From the NCBI GenBank assembly GCA_017998755.1, contig JAGOCL010000091.1, positions 1-8,583 on the forward strand: DNA of 8,583 nt. Direction: 5' to 3'. The position numbers and the translations under genes are program-made. The stretch comes from Spirochaetota bacterium (lineage in GTDB: Bacteria > Spirochaetota > GWE2-31-10 > MWDO01). Below are positions 5,289 to 8,583 of this stretch, piece after piece (within the stretch, counting starts at the first letter, position 1; each line of letters opens with the position of its first letter). The notes under the pieces were generated by a model. That model was not told the origin of the DNA and did no database searches. It was given only the letters and a program-made list of their open reading frames with translations.

Positions 5289-7037
5289 ATGGATAAACTC
5301 ATCGAAAACGGCGTCTCCGAGAAAGTTGAGGAAAAACTTTGGAACGATAGGGACAATCTGGATTTTGATATAATAAAAAAACATCTTGGAAAACTAAAAA
5401 AAGACGCTTTTGTAATCGTATTATATTCCGAGAAAGATTTTACAGAAAACGAGATTGAAGAAAAGGATATTGATACGTATATTTATATCGGAAATGAATC
5501 GTCGGAAATGAATTTGGATAAAATTGATATCGGGGCGATCGGAAAATATACGGAAAACAGATATATGATAGGTAAGAAAATATTTTTACGGGAAAACGTC
5601 GATACAATTGATAATTTGGACGTACAACTTTTTGATACGTTTTATAAAACTTTATCGGGAAATACAGATCGGGTCGTTCGGAATAATCAGACTCTGAATA
5701 TCGGAACCGACAGATACCATCTGGAGACTTCAAACGAATTTTTATGTAAAATCCCATGGTATATAATAAACGATTCGGGCGATTCGCCGCTTTTAAGATT
5801 ATCCGTCGATAACGACGGCGGGTATAAATACGATACAAAAATTTTTAACGACGACAATAGAGGCAACTTTTGTACGACTATCGACGGCAATAAAGTAAAA
5901 TATTGGAAAGAATACCGCGTTAAATTACAGGAATACAAGTATGGTATTTTGGGATTTTTGAGAAACCGTGGATTTGAAAATTTCCTTAACGTACGCCTGA
6001 GAGAGTTAAATTTTAACGACGCTATCAGAAACGCTCTACCGGAGGAAGTTTTATCGCTTTTTTATGGAAAACAATATAAATCAATAAATAAAAAAGATTT
6101 GTATAGAATAAAAAAGGCGTTAACCAAGGCAAACGATCAGGTCAAAAAGTTTAACAAACTAATCAGACAAATGAAATTCAAAGAGAGATACGAGGCGGAA
6201 TATGGGGAAAATGTCATAATAATCCCCAATATTCCGGAATTTAAGCTTATTTTATACGAAAAAACAAACGTATTAGAAAAAGATTATATTTCTCCGGGAT
6301 ATACCGTAAATATCGGATTTAGAAATTTCAAATCTTTATTTGTAATCCCTAAATTTTCCAATAATTTCATAAGAATATTAAGATGGACGTTTATTTTTGC
6401 TTTTTTATCCGCGCTAGCTTCTTTTTTGATAGGATTTTTTCTCTCAATAATTTTAAATACAACAGGATTTAAAGGTAAAAATATTTATAGAACTATTTTT
6501 ATTCTGCCTTACGCCATACCAAGTTCTATTTCAATGATGGTTTGGGCGGCAATGCTGAATCAGGACTTCGGGATGATCAATAGATTCCTTAATTTGAATA
6601 TTCCATGGTTATACGATCCAATTTTAACAAAAATAACGGTTATTTTGGTAAACGTTTGGCTTTCGTTTCCTTTTTTTATGGTCGTATGCTCCGGCGCTTT
6701 GCAATCGGTCGACCGGGAACTCTACGATATAGCGTCGGTCGACGGCGCGAACAGATTTCAAAAAATATTTTATATTACTCTACCTTTGATACTAATAACG
6801 ATAGGACCGTTTCTGGTCGGTTACGTCGGGTTATCGTTCAATAATTTCACAATAATATATCTCTTGACATACCAGGGAAGCGATATTTTTGTTTCTTGGA
6901 TATACAATCTTGCGTTCAGAGGTAAGGAATACGGATTTGCCGGAGCCGTAGCTCTGTTATCTTTTATAATTATAGGACCGCTTATGTTGGCGCAGTTAAA
7001 ACTTAGCGGATTCTTTAAAGATAAAAGGTTGAACTAA
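5289..7037 (+). CDS. malF: MalF-type maltodextrin ABC permease, 3' part with large outer loop and permease core
   Basis: This is the main part of the permease that, with MalG, forms the channel for maltose or maltodextrin import. The first ATG is 5289, but the frame is open back to 5166 and no ribosome site supports 5289, so I read it as the continuation of the gene starting at 4835. Residues 1-335 are hydrophilic and would lie outside the membrane. SPGYTVNIGFRNF (335-347) matches the end of the P2 loop in E. coli MalF. Five membrane segments follow (about 363-389, 401-423, 449-471, 496-526 and 547-570). The EAA loop that contacts the ATPase reads YDIASVDGANRFQKIFYITLP (479-499), with the invariant G487 and Asp-Ile-Ala in place of Glu-Ala-Ala. 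The joined protein is 733 residues, against about 514 in E. coli; the excess is in the loop. malG follows 34 nt downstream. Confidence 0.88.
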   Translation: MDKLIENGVSEKVEEKLWNDRDNLDFDIIKKHLGKLKKDAFVIVLYSEKDFTENEIEEKDIDTYIYIGNESSEMNLDKIDIGAIGKYTENRYMIGKKIFLRENVDTIDNLDVQLFDTFYKTLSGNTDRVVRNNQTLNIGTDRYHLETSNEFLCKIPWYIINDSGDSPLLRLSVDNDGGYKYDTKIFNDDNRGNFCTTIDGNKVKYWKEYRVKLQEYKYGILGFLRNRGFENFLNVRLRELNFNDAIRNALPEEVLSLFYGKQYKSINKKDLYRIKKALTKANDQVKKFNKLIRQMKFKERYEAEYGENVIIIPNIPEFKLILYEKTNVLEKDYISPGYTVNIGFRNFKSLFVIPKFSNNFIRILRWTFIFAFLSALASFLIGFFLSIILNTTGFKGKNIYRTIFILPYAIPSSISMMVWAAMLNQDFGMINRFLNLNIPWLYDPILTKITVILVNVWLSFPFFMVVCSGALQSVDRELYDIASVDGANRFQKIFYITLPLILITIGPFLVGYVGLSFNNFTIIYLLTYQGSDIFVSWIYNLAFRGKEYGFAGAVALLSFIIIGPLMLAQLKLSGFFKDKRLN

Positions 7038-7071
7038 TCATCTGAAATAATGCGTCGAGTCGAGGATAAAC

Positions 7072-8277
7072 ATGAAATTTAACAAAATAAAAGCGTTTAA
7101 AGAATTGATATTTCATATCATACTGATTGCATTCTCATTTATAGTTTTAATTCCCGTAATTTACGTCTTAACTTCGGGATTCAGAACAAATCAGGTAATG
7201 TACGGAAGCGTAATAGATTATAATTCGTGGATCGATACAAGAATAGCCGACTCTAAGGAAAGTAAGATTTCAAAAAAGAATTTATATAATAAAATCATCG
7301 TAGTTCTATCCGATATTTCTTCTGAAGATCAAAAATATCCGGCAATCGACGTAAAAGCTCTGGAAAAAAATATTCCATTTTATAAAATTATAAAAAGATT
7401 TATTAATTTAAACGGAAATGAAAAATATTTCGAAGAATTTCTTGTCGCTTACGAAGAATGGTTGAAAGATAAAAGCGCGACATATGTACAAAAAGTTAAT
7501 TCTGAACTTTTTTCTCCGGATAACGCCAATTTCAATTATAAATATCAAGTCAGGGTTTCTACCGATAATTATAAAGCGTTTTTCTCAGGTAAAGTTTCCG
7601 ACGTCGAAGGGGTAAATTATCCTATATTTAAGTGGTTTTTGAATTCGATGTTTATATCCGGTATGGTAACTATTATTCAACTTTTTGTTATCGCTATGGC
7701 CGCTTACTCTCTAAGCAGATTCAGGTTTTTTGGAAAAAAATTTACATTTTTGTATATTTTGGTCTTACAGATTTTTCCAAGCTCAATGACTATGATAGCG
7801 CTATACATTTTATTGCAATATATTGGAGGGATATTCCCATTGTTCGGGCTTGATAGCAAACTAGGACTTATACTGGTATATCTAGGAATCGGCGTACCGT
7901 TAAATATCTGGCTTGCCAGAGGATATTTTGACTCTCTTCCGACCTCTATAGAAGAAGCGGCGATTATCGACGGAGCCACCCATTTTCAGACTTTTACTCG
8001 TATTATTATACCTTTATCAATGCCAATCGTTGTCGTAATTGCGATTCTTTCATTTATCGCTACATATAATGAGTTTATGATCGCGCTTGCCATTCTATCT
8101 AAAATTGATAACTTTACCCTTCCGATCGGGCTTAGTTTTTTCGTCGCGTACAATGAATCGATGTTCGGCATATTCAGCGCCGCGTCTTTCATCGGAACCG
8201 CTACAATTGTAATCGTCTGGCTGGCTCTGCAGAAAAATATTATATCGGGATTAACGACCGGCGCGGTGAAGATGTAG
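7072..8277 (+). CDS. malG: MalG-type maltodextrin ABC permease with enlarged first outer loop
   Basis: This is the second membrane subunit of the sugar importer, the partner of MalF. The 401-residue protein has TM1 at about 13-34, then a hydrophilic region of about 140 residues (41-184), then five further membrane segments (about 190-213, 223-248, 263-282, 312-338 and 364-386). The EAA loop is canonical: SIEEAAIIDGATHFQTFTRI (292-311), with E294, A295, A296 and G301. The C-terminus ISGLTTGAVKM matches the conserved MalG tail LTAGGVKG, which reaches toward the ATPase dimer. E. coli MalG has about 296 residues; the extra 100 or so are in the first outer loop. GAGGA at 7062-7066 is correctly placed before the ATG, 34 nt after the malF stop. 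It is the last gene of the operon, and no malE or malK follows; both must be elsewhere. Confidence 0.92.
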   Translation: MKFNKIKAFKELIFHIILIAFSFIVLIPVIYVLTSGFRTNQVMYGSVIDYNSWIDTRIADSKESKISKKNLYNKIIVVLSDISSEDQKYPAIDVKALEKNIPFYKIIKRFINLNGNEKYFEEFLVAYEEWLKDKSATYVQKVNSELFSPDNANFNYKYQVRVSTDNYKAFFSGKVSDVEGVNYPIFKWFLNSMFISGMVTIIQLFVIAMAAYSLSRFRFFGKKFTFLYILVLQIFPSSMTMIALYILLQYIGGIFPLFGLDSKLGLILVYLGIGVPLNIWLARGYFDSLPTSIEEAAIIDGATHFQTFTRIIIPLSMPIVVVIAILSFIATYNEFMIALAILSKIDNFTLPIGLSFFVAYNESMFGIFSAASFIGTATIVIVWLALQKNIISGLTTGAVKM

Positions 8278-8316
8278 CGCGTTTGAAGAATTAACAGACG
8301 CATATGTGTCGACAAC

Positions 8317-8334
8317 ATGCGACAATTGTCGTAT
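8317..8334. repeat. Inverted repeat in the convergent gap between malG and the MBL-fold gene
   Basis: ATGCGACAATTGTCGTAT is an 18-bp inverted repeat with a perfect 12-bp core (8320-8331) and one G-T mismatch. As RNA it could form a 7-bp stem with an AATT loop. Copies of the half-site CGACAA also occur at 8310-8315, next to the palindrome TGTCGACA (8307-8314). It lies between two converging genes where a terminator is expected, but no T tract follows on either strand. A protein-binding site is the alternative. Confidence 0.4.
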
Positions 8335-8356
8335 AAAAATTATAAGTCGAGCGAAA

Positions 8357-8583
8357 TTATTTCAAATCGCGGATTCTTACTTCGATCTCTTTATTATCTT
8401 TAAAATATTCTTTAATTTGACTAACGTCCGAGTCGCCGAAATGGTAAGGATATACAATCTTTGGTTTCATTTTATTTATTGCGTCTATCGCCTGTTCGAC
8501 GGTCATTGTGTAGGGTTGGTTGACCGCTAGAAACGCTATATCGAGCCCCGTTAATTTATCCATCTCCTCCATATTTTCGCAAT
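8357..8583 (-). CDS. MBL-fold metal-dependent hydrolase, C-terminal part (5' end outside window)
   Basis: The frame is open to the right window edge and ends at TAA 8359-8357, giving about 74 visible residues. Upstream of the first in-frame ATG (8572) it continues as CEN, so that ATG is internal. The sequence LDIAFLAVNQPYTMTVEQA, then KPKIVYPYHFGDSD and a final IEVRIRDLK, matches the end of bacterial UlaG-like/YP-type metallo-beta-lactamase-fold hydrolases. The His of YPYHFG is in the position of the last metal ligand. The other ligands (HxHxDH and further sites) lie outside the window, so substrate and activity cannot be judged. It converges on malG with a gap of 79 nt and is unlikely to belong to the sugar operon. 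Confidence 0.8.
   Translation of the reverse strand, partial: CENMEEMDKLTGLDIAFLAVNQPYTMTVEQAIDAINKMKPKIVYPYHFGDSDVSQIKEYFKDNKEIEVRIRDLK

Noticed and set aside
5440..5938. Antisense open frames inside the malF loop region
   Set aside because: They are Tyr/Arg/Phe-rich products of reversed AT-rich codons, and the sense frame is continuous with conserved permease sequence.
5289..7037. A self-contained permease gene starting at ATG 5289
   Set aside because: The same frame is open back to 5166 with plausible coding sequence, no ribosome site precedes 5289, and the three N-terminal membrane segments of MalF lie just upstream in the other frame.
8317..8334. A canonical intrinsic terminator for malG
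   Set aside because: The stem is short, and neither strand has a T run directly after it.
7704..8530. Open frames antisense to malG (7704-7979 and 7986-8318) and antisense to the MBL-fold gene (8306-8530)
   Set aside because: All overlap well-supported genes on the opposite strand and show no family resemblance or ribosome site.

Overview
The window looks like chromosomal DNA of a low-GC, strictly anaerobic, fermentative bacterium. It encodes most of an NAD-linked, multi-subunit [FeFe]-hydrogenase and, divergently, an exported alpha-amylase family enzyme with a maltose/maltodextrin-type ABC permease pair. I cannot name the phylum. The E. coli-like MalF layout (three N-terminal membrane segments, then a very large outer loop) would suit a diderm anaerobe. 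There are no rRNA, tRNA, CRISPR or mobile-element signals.

Region 1 (1-2966, minus strand) is an operon read right to left: hndA (NuoE-like, 2Fe-2S), hndB (small thioredoxin-like ferredoxin subunit), hndC (NuoF-like flavoprotein with extra 4Fe-4S clusters) and hndD (the [FeFe]-hydrogenase catalytic subunit, cut by the left window edge). Spacing is tight (4-nt overlap, 15 nt, 21 nt) and each gene has a good Shine-Dalgarno site. The order matches the tetrameric HndABCD enzymes, which couple NAD(H) and ferredoxin to H2.

Region 2 (2967-3189) is an AT-rich divergent control region. It carries one near-consensus sigma70-type promoter facing each way, short AT-rich palindromes between them, and a possible 7-codon leader ORF whose stop overlaps the amylase start.

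Region 3 (3190-8277, plus strand) is a three-gene operon: a GH13 glycoside hydrolase with an N-terminal export segment, malF (its start overlaps the hydrolase stop by 8 nt) and malG. malF is interrupted by a +1 frame change at a run of ten A residues (5190-5199). Removing one A gives an intact 733-residue MalF. Both permeases have unusually large predicted extracytoplasmic loops (about 415 residues in MalF, about 140 in MalG). No binding protein (malE) or ATPase (malK) gene lies in the window.

Region 4 (8278-8583) holds a short convergent gap with an inverted repeat, then the C-terminal end of an MBL-fold hydrolase on the minus strand, cut by the right edge.

Together the genes suggest breakdown and uptake of alpha-glucans next to the enzyme that disposes of the resulting reducing power as H2. 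The strongest unusual points are the poly-A frameshift in malF and the enlarged permease loops. I did not find a clearly new type of system.
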